The position numbers and the translations under genes are program-made. A stretch of DNA of 64,000 nt. Origin: Deinococcus humi (GTDB lineage Bacteria > Deinococcota > Deinococci > Deinococcales > Deinococcaceae). The notes below the pieces were generated by a model. The model worked only from the letters and a program-made list of their open reading frames with translations, was not told the origin of the DNA and did no database searches. Positions 17,952 to 26,568 of the stretch are shown here, piece after piece. The stretch's first letter is position 1. The number at the start of each line of letters is the position of its first letter. The stretch is from the NCBI RefSeq assembly GCF_014201875.1, contig NZ_JACHFL010000007.1:62001-126000 (forward strand). Reading direction: 5' to 3'.

Positions 17952-18431
17952 ATGAAAAGAAATCTCCTCCCGCTCCCGTTGTTCCTCGCCACCCTCTCGC
18001 TCACCGCCCTGGCGCCCGCCCATGCCGTCACGGCGGACGTGCTCGATGCCAGGCCCGCCTCGCTAGTCAAGGTTCTCAGTGACGAGGGATATAAGCCCGA
18101 ACTGCGACCAGGAGACGACAAGACGCAGCCTTCGATTGCCCTCAAGGTAAGCGGCGATACCATATATCTCTATTTCAGCGGCTGTGAGAACGGACTGTGC
18201 CGCCGCGTCACTGCCAGTAACGGCTTCGAGTTTCCAAAAGACAGAGGTGGGTTGACCAAGATGCTGGCAGGCTGGAATGCCGAGTGGTACAGCCAGGCCT
18301 ACGAGGACAAGGACGGTGTGTACCTGGATGCCTCCTACATGCTCACAGGCGGGTACACCAAGGCCAACTTCACCGCCTGGTTCGATGCTTACCTGGAGGA
18401 CTACGGCGATTTCGGGGAGAAACTATACTGA
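17952..18431 (+). CDS. Exported YbjN-domain protein
   Basis: This encodes a 159-aa secreted protein. A signal peptide (MKRNLLPLPLFLATLSLTAL, cleavage near AHA) precedes a YbjN-like domain, with LVKVLSDEGYKP near its start and YLDASYMLTGGYTKANFTAWFDAY near the end. YbjN domains fold like type III secretion chaperones; their function in exported form is unknown. GGAGG lies just 1 nt before the ATG, closer than usual, so the start is chosen mainly for the signal peptide. A longer frame from 17775 exists but its extension is not protein-like. Terminator-like hairpins lie downstream. Confidence 0.78.
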   Translation: MKRNLLPLPLFLATLSLTALAPAHAVTADVLDARPASLVKVLSDEGYKPELRPGDDKTQPSIALKVSGDTIYLYFSGCENGLCRRVTASNGFEFPKDRGGLTKMLAGWNAEWYSQAYEDKDGVYLDASYMLTGGYTKANFTAWFDAYLEDYGDFGEKLY

Positions 18432-18584
18432 GCGTTTAATACGCGGGGTGGGCAGCAGAGAGTGCCAGAGACAGTCTGGCCCTCTAAAATGGGGTGTTCT
18501 TGGCAGGCCGGTGACGGAGAAGGTGATCCAGGGATGAACTCACCATCTCCCCACCACCGCCTTCCGCTTCCACTGGCGGTGAAC

Positions 18585-18633
18585 GCCTCCTCACGGGCGC
18601 TCCTGAGGAGGCCAGCAATATGAAAATATTGCT
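18585..18633. terminator. Two tandem hairpins between YbjN and rep genes
   Basis: The first stem is GCCTCCTCA (18585-18593) with TGAGGAGGC (18604-18612). The second is AGCAATAT (18614-18621), loop GAAA, ATATTGCT (18626-18633), followed on the plus strand by TTTACTG. Both stems are perfect and sit between the convergent YbjN and rep genes, so they probably serve as bidirectional terminators that insulate the initiator gene. Confidence 0.6.
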
Positions 18634-18709
18634 TTACTGATCCCTTTTGACCATAAAAACATGGATCTACGCGTCACACCGCTGATCCGCAATGCGGTAT
18701 GGCCGAGTC

Positions 18710-20086
18710 TCAACGCTGTCCCAGACGCCACTTGAGTTCGCGGGCAAATTCGTCTTTCTTCATCTTGGCCACTGCCGTGACCGAGTCCTCCAGCAAGCTG
18801 ACCACATCCAGTTCACCATCAAGCACCGCCTGACGGAAGAGATCTAGATCCGCGATATCGAGCAGTCGGCGGTAATGAAAGCCCAGCCGGCTCACCGCCT
18901 TCTCGGCCGTCTGCTCTGGCGTCAGACCCTGGAACTCATCAGCAAGACTGGGCATAGCCAGCAGCGGCTCCATACGCCCTGCCTTCGCCCGGACGGGTAT
19001 GGAGGCCGGAGAAGAGGCTGCAGGCCCGTCAGAGGGCTTGTGATGGCCCGCAAAGGGGTATTCGTCAGGGTGGGTGATCAGGTGCATCAGCGCCGCGGCC
19101 TTGGATTTCTTGACCACCAGCACAGCGTCACGGACCAGCAGGTCAAAGCGGTCCATACACTCGATCAGGAAGGGCCGCCCATGTTCACGCACCAATCTGC
19201 GTGCCACGCCGTCGGCCACCCCATAACCCCGGAAGCGTCGGGCAAGGACCGCGTCCATGGGGGTGAACTCGCGCACGAATTCATACCGGATCATCTGGTC
19301 CTTGCCCCGCCCGGTCAGGGTAACTGAGCGCAGGTAACCCCGCTTGACCAGTTCATCATGCGGAGAAGACAACGCCCGGCGAATGTTGCCCGGAATGGTG
19401 CTGGGGATCTTGCACTGATCCGCCCAACCGATCAGGCTGACCTCCAGGGTTTCCAGCGGCTGTTCAGGGTTCTGAGGATCGAAGCGCGCTCCATCGAGAA
19501 TCCGGTACAGCGCCCGCGTTCTGGGCCTGGACAGCGAGAGCATGAACTCGGTGTCCAGCGGCTTGACATATCCGCTGCGAATGCTGGCCACAATGGCATC
19601 GGCCAGACGGCCAGAAATCATGGTCCGCTCGTCAAAAGCTCCGGTGCGGTCGCCGCTGCTGAAGTCCAGGGACTCGATGAAATGGAATTTGGCGTGGGTC
19701 CAGCGCCCCTTGGGATGGTCTCGCCATCCACCACTGACACTGTAGGACGAGGTATGCAGGCGTTCCAGGCAGGTACGCAAGATGGCGTGGTATTTGCCAG
19801 TGTTGTGCCAGCCGCACAACTTGAGCAGGGTGGTGGCACTGACCGTGAAGCGTCCATCCTCGGGTTCGCCGACCTCCATGTACAGGTTGATCAAGGCCGC
19901 TGTTACATCACTGTCCAGGCCATGTGGGACAGCATATTTGGGCAAGGCCTCACATTTGACCCGCACCACACGGCCCTGAGACTCGAAGGTAACGTCCCAT
20001 TCGTTGGTATCGGCCTGGTCGACGGCGGAAATCAGGTTGAGGCGTGACAGATTCAGCTCGTCAAACCTGCTGGGTTTTGCGGTCAC
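18710..20086 (-). CDS. Plasmid-type replication initiator protein (Rep)
   Basis: The 458-aa protein resembles replication initiator proteins of Deinococcus and other megaplasmids, which bind iterons and melt the origin. Supporting segments are the N-terminal DELNLSRLNLISAVDQ, the winged-helix-like LINLYMEVGEP...TLLKLCGWHNTGKYHAIL, and LSLSRPRTRALYRILDGAR with SLIGWADQCKIP, typical of RepA/initiator folds. The GTG start at 20086 has AAGGGGG 5 nt upstream. It is transcribed away from a 12-copy iteron array at 20207-20621, which is the strongest support for its role. Two dyads in the AT-rich leader suggest autoregulation. No parAB pair is seen nearby. Confidence 0.88.
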   Translation of the reverse strand: MTAKPSRFDELNLSRLNLISAVDQADTNEWDVTFESQGRVVRVKCEALPKYAVPHGLDSDVTAALINLYMEVGEPEDGRFTVSATTLLKLCGWHNTGKYHAILRTCLERLHTSSYSVSGGWRDHPKGRWTHAKFHFIESLDFSSGDRTGAFDERTMISGRLADAIVASIRSGYVKPLDTEFMLSLSRPRTRALYRILDGARFDPQNPEQPLETLEVSLIGWADQCKIPSTIPGNIRRALSSPHDELVKRGYLRSVTLTGRGKDQMIRYEFVREFTPMDAVLARRFRGYGVADGVARRLVREHGRPFLIECMDRFDLLVRDAVLVVKKSKAAALMHLITHPDEYPFAGHHKPSDGPAASSPASIPVRAKAGRMEPLLAMPSLADEFQGLTPEQTAEKAVSRLGFHYRRLLDIADLDLFRQAVLDGELDVVSLLEDSVTAVAKMKKDEFARELKWRLGQR

Positions 20087-20099
20087 TCGTCCCCCTTGA

Positions 20100-20162
20100 T
20101 TGATGAATTTTACCTTCTTTTGAAAGAAAAGATTTGAATAAAAAGATTGATGACATCATCAA
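20100..20162 (-). promoter_or_regulatory. AT-rich rep leader with two dyads and a half-site
   Basis: Upstream of the rep start lies an AT-rich segment with the dyad TTGATGA-CA-TCATCAA (20147-20162) and the dyad TTCTTT-TG-AAAGAA (20115-20128), both with 2-nt centres. A third copy of the half-site TTGATGA (20100-20106) lies immediately upstream of the rep Shine-Dalgarno. Rep proteins of iteron plasmids often repress their own gene through dyads related to the iterons; here the dyad sequence differs from the iteron. The AT-rich stretch may also be the melting region. Confidence 0.6.
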
Positions 20163-20206
20163 AGGTTTTTGAGCAATTGCGTGTCAGACGATGGGAATGC
20201 TTCAAA

Positions 20207-20621
20207 TCGCTCAGGTGTGTCGTACAGAATCGCTCAGGTGTGTCGTCTGTAGAAGCGGTCAATCGCTCAGGTGTGTCGTTCCTAGCCGATCAAACCGCTC
20301 AGGTGTGTCGTTGGGGACCGCTCAGGCGTGTCGTCGGCAATCGCTCAGGTATGTCGTCGAGGCTTACCCGAATCACTCAGGTGTGTCGTGGCTGTATATA
20401 GGGCAATCGCTCAGGTGTGTCGTCGGTAAAATCAAGCAATCACTCAGGTGTGTCGTCCATAGAGTGGGTCAATCGCTCAGGTGTGTCGTCGGTCAGAATG
20501 GACCAATCGCTCAGGTGTGTCGTCGTCGCCTGCCCAGCATGACCTCGGGACCTTTGAAAACCTCCGTCAAGAGGACAGAGGCTGCTCATGGGGTGATAAG
20601 GCAATCGCTCAGGTGTGTCGT
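20207..20621 (+). repeat. Array of 12 direct iterons (replication origin)
   Basis: Twelve direct copies of a 17-mer, consensus TCGCTCAGGTGTGTCGT, start at 20207, 20230, 20263, 20295, 20318, 20341, 20373, 20407, 20440, 20473, 20507 and 20605. Variants are limited: position 1 or 3 changes (CCGCTC, TCACTC), one GTG to GCG and one to ATG. Spacings are 23, 33, 32, 23, 23, 32, 34, 33, 33, 34 and 98 bp. The array lies beside a Rep gene and an AT-rich leader, the classic layout of an iteron-controlled origin. Confidence 0.92.
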
Positions 20622-21210
20622 TGGGGAAAGCGGAAGCTGCGATGACCCGTAGTGCCCTCTTTACTCCCTAGACGGAGCCATCCATTTGAGCGCTATGACA
20701 GCAGGCGTTAGTACGTGACCAGCTCACCAGAAGGCCGGGCTGAGAGAGGACGCTCCTCTGCGACACCAGTAGTCCAGGACCCGTATGACTGCTCAAGGTC
20801 GAAAAACGAGGTGCGCCCAGACGGTGTCCGGTAACTGTGTGTACGGGCTATACGTGGCCGGATTGATGGCAAAGCTCTCGCTTGAAGATGGACGCTGGGC
20901 GTCCACATCGCGGTGCCTGGGACACTGGGCAAATCGCACCTCTGAGTCAGTCTTCACGCCGCTGGACTGAGCCTGCCCATCCTATGAGCGGTGATAGCAA
21001 GGCCAGCCGAATCTGCCCTTCACCTTGTGTTTCATCGACAACGCCATCACATTCACCACAACGATTTGGCGCTTCAGGATTGGGCCATAGCTCTAGCTGC
21101 TATAGCCACGCAACACTTCGCCAGAGCCGTCCAAGCCGCCGACCAGATCGCCCGAGCCATGCTCAGCTCTCCTGCTGGCCCTCTAACACAGCTTCGGGCT
21201 GACAGCGTGA
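20622..21210. other. Intergenic region beyond the iterons
   Basis: About 590 bases between the last iteron and the stop of the downstream kinase gene. Short frames on both strands have no recognisable motif. No partition genes or further iterons were found. It may be a spacer or the remains of an old gene. Confidence 0.45.
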
Positions 21211-23730
21211 TCATCGGCGGGATAGGGGATTGGCCGCTGAAGCGGAGATCGACACGCTGGGCAACGTGAAATGAAAGGTGCTGCCGACCCCAGGCTGCGA
21301 TTCCACCCAGATTCGGCCCCCATGCCGCTCCGTCACCTTCTGGCAGATCGCCAGGCCCAGCCCGGTCCCGGCGTACGCTTCACGGGTATGCAGCCGCTGG
21401 AACATCACGAAGATTCGCTCGAGGTAGCTGTCTTCGATTCCGATGCCGTTGTCCGTCACCGTAAGGTGCCAGAACTCCTCGTCACGGACCGCCTGGATGT
21501 GCACCTCGGGAGATAATCCAGGCGTGCGAAATTTCAGAGCATTTCCAATCAGGTTTTGAAACAGCTGGCCCAGCTGGAAGTGGCTGCCGAGGACGGTCGG
21601 GAGCGCAGCGTATGTTACCCGCCCTCCGCTGTCTTCCAGCGTGCCGCTGAGGCGCTCGAGCGCCTCCTCCACCAGCGCGCTGGTGTCCACCGGTTCCAGC
21701 GTCAGGCGTTCAGCCCCCAGACGGGAGTACACCAGCAGGTCATCGAGCAGCGTCTTCATGCGCTCCGTGCCCTGAACCACCATGTGCAGCAGGGTCCGCC
21801 CGCGCTCATCGTAGACATCGGCATAACGGCGTTCCAGCAGCCCCGTCAGGCCTGCGATGGTCCGCAGCGGCTCTTGCAGATCATGACTGGCCACGTAGGC
21901 AAAGCGTTCCAGTTCCGCGTTGCTGCGTGCCAGGGCCACCGTGCGCTCCTCTACCCGGCGTTCGAGCTCCACTTCAAGCTCGACCTGCTCGGTGATGTCG
22001 GTGTGAACCCCCACCCACTCCCGCACCATACCGTCGGCCTGCAGCACGGGCACGGCGCGGACCTGAAAGTGCCGGTACGTGCCGTCTGCCACCCGCACCC
22101 GCTGGTGGGTGTCGTAGGTCGTGCGGGCGCGGACCGCTGACTGCCACTGCTCAAGGTTCCGGGCGCGGTCGTCCGGGTGAATGGCCTCCAACCACCCGGT
22201 TCGACTGTAGGCCGCCTGATCCTGCCCGGTGAGGCGCGCCCAGCCCGGCTGCTCGCCCAACAGCAGGCCGTCCGCCGTGTTCGTCCAGACGGTCTGACGC
22301 GTCGCGTCGATCAGCGAGCGGTAACGCTGTTCACTGAGCTGCGAAGCCTCGTGCAGCAGCGCGCTGTCCAGGGCCAGGGCGGCCCGTACGGCCAACTGTT
22401 CGGCCAGAAGCAGGTCGTCTGGGCCGTAAGTGCGCTCAGGGTGGGAGCTGGCCAGACCCAGCACGCCTACCACCCGTCCCTGCACGGTGAGGGGCACATG
22501 GATCAAGGAATGAAATCCCATGCGGTGCAGCGCCGCGCGCCGCTCAGGATCCGGATTCTGGTCGATCAGGGCCGGGGGAACGACCGGCAGCATAAACGCC
22601 TGACCAGTCTGCATGCTCCACGCCGGAGTTCCGGGCAGATTCGCCTCTGTCAGGCTCTGTGTCACGAAGCTGCGCAGGAGTTCGACCATTTCCGGGTCCT
22701 GATGCGCGATGGCTGCGGCAGTGATGCTTCTCTCGGCGGTTGGAAGATAGACGGCTGCCCAGTCCGCGACATGATGAATGGACAGGGCCGTGATGCGGTC
22801 CAGCGTCTCTTTCACATCCAGTGAGGAAGCCAGCGCGGAACTCGCGTCGGACAGCAGGGTGGCGCGCGCCTGGGCCTGGCACGCCGCATCGTACTGCTGT
22901 GCGCGGCGCAGCGCCTGCACAGCCAGATCCACCAGGGTCCGCAGGCACCGCTGACAGCCAGCGGTGCCTGCCAGGGTGTGCCGGAACGACAGCGTCAGCA
23001 CCAGGTGTACCCTGCCGTCTACCATCAGAGGCAGTGCGGCAAACGAACGCGTTGCCGGCTGTATAAACGGCAGGAAATCCGGGTAGTTCTGCCCCAGGTC
23101 GTCCAGCGTGGCGAAAACAGCTTCTCCAGTATGGGCAGCGTGCACGACCGGAAAGCCTGAATGGGCAGGGAACTGCTGCCAGCTCTGCTCGACGGGAACT
23201 CCGTAGCCAGCGCTGCCCACCATGAAGAGATTGGATTCGTCGATCACTTCGATCAATGTGCCCGCATATGCTCCCACAGCGTTCAAGGCGTGCTTCAGAA
23301 GGACCTGACGCACGTCGTCTACGGTGAGCGTCTGTATCAGGGGGCGGCTCAGGGCCAGGGTCACGGCTGCCTCGTCGTGGAGTGGCTGAGTGCGCAGCGC
23401 CACGCCAATGATCTGCGACGGCCCGCCGTGGAGCGGCCACACGCTGACCTTCTGGGGGGCGCCGTGGTCAGGCGTGTAGGCCAGGCTGGTCTGGGCGCTG
23501 TCTTCCCGGACTGCCCGGGCACAGGCCGCCTGGAGCTCAGGCGCCCAGCCCTTCAGCGGCTGTCCTGACAGCTTGTCCACCGAGAATCCACTCAGCGCTG
23601 CGAACGCGGCATTGACGTGGGCGAGCCGCAGGTCGGCAGTGAGCACGGCGACTGGCAGCGCACCTGCGTGTTCCCCCTCCAGTGCAGCGAAGCTGCTGCG
23701 CAGAAGTGGGGCCTGAGTGTCAGGAGTCAC
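21211..23730 (-). CDS. Orphan PAS-GAF-GAF-PAS phytochrome-type histidine kinase
   Basis: The soluble kinase is about 839 aa from the GTG at 23730. Domains in order are PAS (about 15-120), GAF (about 130-290), a second GAF (about 310-470), a second PAS (about 480-600, ending GVHTDITEQ), a coiled coil, HisKA with ASHDLQEPLRTIAGL, and HATPase with NLIGNALKF, DNGIGIED and GTGLGLAICQKV. The GTG has no Shine-Dalgarno but TACACT ends 7 nt upstream, as in leaderless Deinococcus mRNAs; an ATG at 23808 is the longer alternative. No response regulator is adjacent. Its catalytic half closely resembles that of the kinase at 4058-6247, suggesting a common origin. Confidence 0.88.
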   Translation of the reverse strand: MTPDTQAPLLRSSFAALEGEHAGALPVAVLTADLRLAHVNAAFAALSGFSVDKLSGQPLKGWAPELQAACARAVREDSAQTSLAYTPDHGAPQKVSVWPLHGGPSQIIGVALRTQPLHDEAAVTLALSRPLIQTLTVDDVRQVLLKHALNAVGAYAGTLIEVIDESNLFMVGSAGYGVPVEQSWQQFPAHSGFPVVHAAHTGEAVFATLDDLGQNYPDFLPFIQPATRSFAALPLMVDGRVHLVLTLSFRHTLAGTAGCQRCLRTLVDLAVQALRRAQQYDAACQAQARATLLSDASSALASSLDVKETLDRITALSIHHVADWAAVYLPTAERSITAAAIAHQDPEMVELLRSFVTQSLTEANLPGTPAWSMQTGQAFMLPVVPPALIDQNPDPERRAALHRMGFHSLIHVPLTVQGRVVGVLGLASSHPERTYGPDDLLLAEQLAVRAALALDSALLHEASQLSEQRYRSLIDATRQTVWTNTADGLLLGEQPGWARLTGQDQAAYSRTGWLEAIHPDDRARNLEQWQSAVRARTTYDTHQRVRVADGTYRHFQVRAVPVLQADGMVREWVGVHTDITEQVELEVELERRVEERTVALARSNAELERFAYVASHDLQEPLRTIAGLTGLLERRYADVYDERGRTLLHMVVQGTERMKTLLDDLLVYSRLGAERLTLEPVDTSALVEEALERLSGTLEDSGGRVTYAALPTVLGSHFQLGQLFQNLIGNALKFRTPGLSPEVHIQAVRDEEFWHLTVTDNGIGIEDSYLERIFVMFQRLHTREAYAGTGLGLAICQKVTERHGGRIWVESQPGVGSTFHFTLPSVSISASAANPLSRR

Positions 23731-23894
23731 GTTAGAAAGTGTAGTGCCGCGGGCGTGGCCTGGAACACGGGCACCCCGAGGCCGCGCGGTGCCCAGAACC
23801 GGCGGCATATCGTCCGCGCTGAAGGCTGAAGCTCGCGGTGTTCCATACAGCGCCCGCCCAACTCGCTCGCCCGCAGGGAAAGCCCGGTGCAGGG

Positions 23895-24746
23895 TCAGGC
23901 GTTCACGGACCCTGTCCAGAACGCCGAGAGCTCGGCTGCCTGGCGGCGGCCCTGTGCCCGCCCCGCCCGGGCCGTCTCCTCACGCCGCGCTGGGTCCAGC
24001 ACGTTGGGCCCGATGGCCTCCACGGATGCGGCGTCCGGTTCGGCCACCAGGACCGCCGAGCCCGCTCCTTCCAGGGCGGCCACCTCACGGGGCAGTGTGG
24101 ACTGGGGCCCAGGCGGCAGGAGGGACAAGACCAGGACCCGCTGTGCGCCCATGGCCAGGTCCGCATTGGTCACCGACCGGACCCCGCCGTCCATGTACCG
24201 GTGACCCTCGATGGTCATGGGCGGCCAGACCCCCGGTACCGCGCAGCTCGCGGCCACCGCGTCGGTCAGGGACACGCCAGCGTCCCGGTCAAAAAAGCGC
24301 GGCTCGCCTGTTTCCGCATCGACCGCCACGATCACGAGACGCTCCGCCGGCCACTTGGGACTCGGCAGCCGTGAGGCGATGATGGCCCGGCGCTCGGCCT
24401 CAGGCACGCTAGAGGCGCCCAGAGCCAGTTGCCCGATGCGCCGGCGAATCGCTGTGGGATCGGGGCCGACCTCCTGCATCAGCGCCGCGAAGGTGCGGCC
24501 CAGGGCGGCGGCGTCGAAGTCGGCGGCCCGTTCCGCGGAGGATTCGAGCTGACGGGCATACAGCTGTTCCAGAGGTGCTCCGCTGGTGATCTGCGCCCCG
24601 ACAGAGGAGCCTGCCGAGGTGCCCACCACCAGATCGGCATTTCGCAGGTCAAGTCCCTCGTCGAGTAAACCTGTCAGGAAGCCCAGGCCCCAGGCAATGC
24701 CGGTGACGCCCCCGCCACCCAGTACCAGCGCACGTTCAAGGGTCAT
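23895..24746 (-). CDS. Patatin-like phospholipase
   Basis: This 283-aa cytoplasmic or membrane-associated lipid acyl hydrolase shows all patatin signatures. These are the oxyanion loop LVLGGGGVTG near residue 7, the nucleophile Ser in VVGTSAGSSVG (near 43) and the catalytic Asp in YMDGGVRSV (near 187). Such enzymes cleave acyl chains from phospholipids or act as lysophospholipases. The start at 24746 gives the usual short N-terminus before the first strand. No Shine-Dalgarno is present, but CATGAT lies 6 nt before the ATG. It is divergent from an HSL-type hydrolase gene, so the two may serve lipid turnover together. Confidence 0.9.
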   Translation of the reverse strand: MTLERALVLGGGGVTGIAWGLGFLTGLLDEGLDLRNADLVVGTSAGSSVGAQITSGAPLEQLYARQLESSAERAADFDAAALGRTFAALMQEVGPDPTAIRRRIGQLALGASSVPEAERRAIIASRLPSPKWPAERLVIVAVDAETGEPRFFDRDAGVSLTDAVAASCAVPGVWPPMTIEGHRYMDGGVRSVTNADLAMGAQRVLVLSLLPPGPQSTLPREVAALEGAGSAVLVAEPDAASVEAIGPNVLDPARREETARAGRAQGRRQAAELSAFWTGSVNA

Positions 24747-25036
24747 CGGTTCATCATGCCGCGTCCGGGGAGGAACGACAAACCCGTGAGCCCTGGAGAG
24801 CAGGACACTGCCGTCTGTGCGCTGGCACGTGCAGACGATTTCCACCCTGGATCGCCTCCAGGAGGAACTGCGGCCCCGATCCGCCCTGCTCCGGTCCCTG
24901 AAGCGGTCACCATAAAATGATTCCTGCGTGGTCCGGGGGAGCCAGGCACACTTGCAAGATCAGGATGAATCTGTTGGACGCAGGAGTTCAGGCCGCTCCC
25001 TTGCGCCCATGATGGGTAGTGGAAAAGGAGACCCAC

Positions 25037-26071
25037 ATGAAGACCAGAAGCATCGTCCCGTGGATCGTGGCGCTCGGCGCGGCGGGTGGATGGCTGTATT
25101 CCCGCCGCGCCGCGTCGTATGCGCGGCTTCATCCCGAGCTGCGCCATCCCCTCTTGCGGCTGCGTCATCCCGCGTTCACGCGAATGCTCGTTTCGGTCAT
25201 GCGCCGCGTGACGCGCGCCGTGCCAGACCCGACAGACGTGGAGTTTGAGCGGCGCGACATCGCGGGGCCCGCGGGCTCACCAGCTGTCCCGGTGCTGCTG
25301 TACCGGCCGCTCGATGGGCAGCGGAACACGGCGGCGCTGCTGTACATCCACGGTGGTGGGTTTATCTCAGGTTCGGCCCAGGACTACCACCAGCAATGCG
25401 CGCGCTTCGCGAACGAGCTCGGACTGCTGGTCGTGAACGTGGAATACCGTTTGGCCCTGGAAGCGCCGTTCCCCGCACCGTTGGAGGATTGCTACGCCGC
25501 GCTGAAGTGGATGAGCGACCATGCCGCCAGGCTGGGCCTCGACCCTGAACGCATCGCCCTGGCAGGGGACAGCGCCGGCGCCGGGCTGGCTGCGGGTCTG
25601 GCGCAACTTGCGCACGACCGCGGCGAGGTGAAGCCTGCCTTTCAGCTGCTGCTGTATCCAATGCTGGACGACCGCACGGTCCTCCGTGAACAGCACGGCG
25701 GCCGGGGAGAGTTCGTGTGGACCCCCGGGTCCAACCGGCTGGGGTGGACCACCTACCTCGGCCATCCGCCGGTCCCGGAGCAGGCGCCGGAGTATGCGGC
25801 GCCTGCCCGGCGGACGGACCTGCGGGGGCTCGCGCCGGCGTGGATCGGCGTTGGGACGCTAGACCTGTTTTACCTCGAGGACAGGACGTACGCGCAGCGC
25901 CTGACGCAGGCGGACGTGCCATGCGAGTTCTTTGAAGTGGAGGGCGGATACCACGCGAGCGAGCTGTTCATGCCCGGCGCCTCGGTGTCGGGGGTTTTCC
26001 TAGACCGGAGCAGACAGGCCTTGCGGCGAGGACTGCGTCTGGAGCATCAGAACGGCGGGCCTTCGTCCTGA
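25037..26071 (+). CDS. HSL-family alpha/beta hydrolase (esterase/lipase)
   Basis: The 344-aa protein belongs to the hormone-sensitive lipase group of alpha/beta hydrolases. It shows the oxyanion motif YIHGGGF (near 105), the nucleophile elbow ALAGDSAGAG (near 177-181), a catalytic Asp in GTLDLFYLED and the catalytic His in GYHASELF (near 306). An N-terminal hydrophobic stretch (IVPWIVALGAAGGWLY) may anchor it to the membrane. The ATG at 25037 follows AAGGAG by 7 nt, which is better than a GTG at 25019. Substrates are probably short- to medium-chain esters; the exact one is not deducible. Confidence 0.9.
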   Translation: MKTRSIVPWIVALGAAGGWLYSRRAASYARLHPELRHPLLRLRHPAFTRMLVSVMRRVTRAVPDPTDVEFERRDIAGPAGSPAVPVLLYRPLDGQRNTAALLYIHGGGFISGSAQDYHQQCARFANELGLLVVNVEYRLALEAPFPAPLEDCYAALKWMSDHAARLGLDPERIALAGDSAGAGLAAGLAQLAHDRGEVKPAFQLLLYPMLDDRTVLREQHGGRGEFVWTPGSNRLGWTTYLGHPPVPEQAPEYAAPARRTDLRGLAPAWIGVGTLDLFYLEDRTYAQRLTQADVPCEFFEVEGGYHASELFMPGASVSGVFLDRSRQALRRGLRLEHQNGGPSS

Positions 26072-26189
26072 GGGGATCCGCACGCGTGACTGTCATCCTC
26101 AATTACGGCCAGTCCTTTGGGCTGCAGGAAAGCATGCATCATCGGCTGGTCATCCTGTCTTCGGTACGGTAACTGGGCAAGGAGCCAAT

Positions 26190-26399
26190 ATGCCCCAGGA
26201 ATCCGACAGGTCCACCCCCCCTCAACCAACGTCTCAGGAACGGGTCTATGTTCTCCGCATCTGGCGTGAACCCGGCGTCCATGCCAGTGGACTGACCTGG
26301 CGAGCCTCCCTGCGGGAAGGGACTCTCGCACAGAGGCGCTACTTTGCCAGCATCGACGACTGCATTGACCATCTGTACAGCGAATTCACCCGCTCATGA
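26190..26399 (+). CDS. Small conserved-looking protein of unknown function
   Basis: A 69-aa protein. The start has a strong AAGGAG 5 nt upstream of the ATG. After a polar N-terminus (MPQESDRSTPPQPTSQ), the body reads ERVYVLRIWREPGV, then WRASLREG, then RRYFASIDDCIDHLYSEF. This looks like a compact alpha/beta fold with an acidic end helix. I recall similar short Deinococcus proteins but cannot name a family. It lies between an esterase and a GNAT gene on the same strand, with its own ribosome site. Confidence 0.65.
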   Translation: MPQESDRSTPPQPTSQERVYVLRIWREPGVHASGLTWRASLREGTLAQRRYFASIDDCIDHLYSEFTRS

Positions 26400-26568
26400 G
26401 GGCCGTTGTGTTCTGGTGGACCTCAACTCGCACCACACAGCCCCAGGCGTGCTGCTGCACCCAGCATGGTCCGTTGACCAGCGTCCTGGGGCAGGTTGCT
26501 CTGGTCTCCGTCCTATTCGGTCACGCGGTCAGGCACGCCGCTGGCCCCATTCCAAAGGAAGTCTCACC

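Noticed and set aside
20207..20621. Regular repeats resembling a CRISPR array
   Set aside because: The repeats are 17 bp with spacers of only 6 to 17 bp and no cas genes; position beside a Rep gene fits iterons.
20991..21200. Possible remnant of a transposase or partition gene next to the kinase
   Set aside because: No recognisable motif in any frame; no terminal inverted repeats or target duplications were found.
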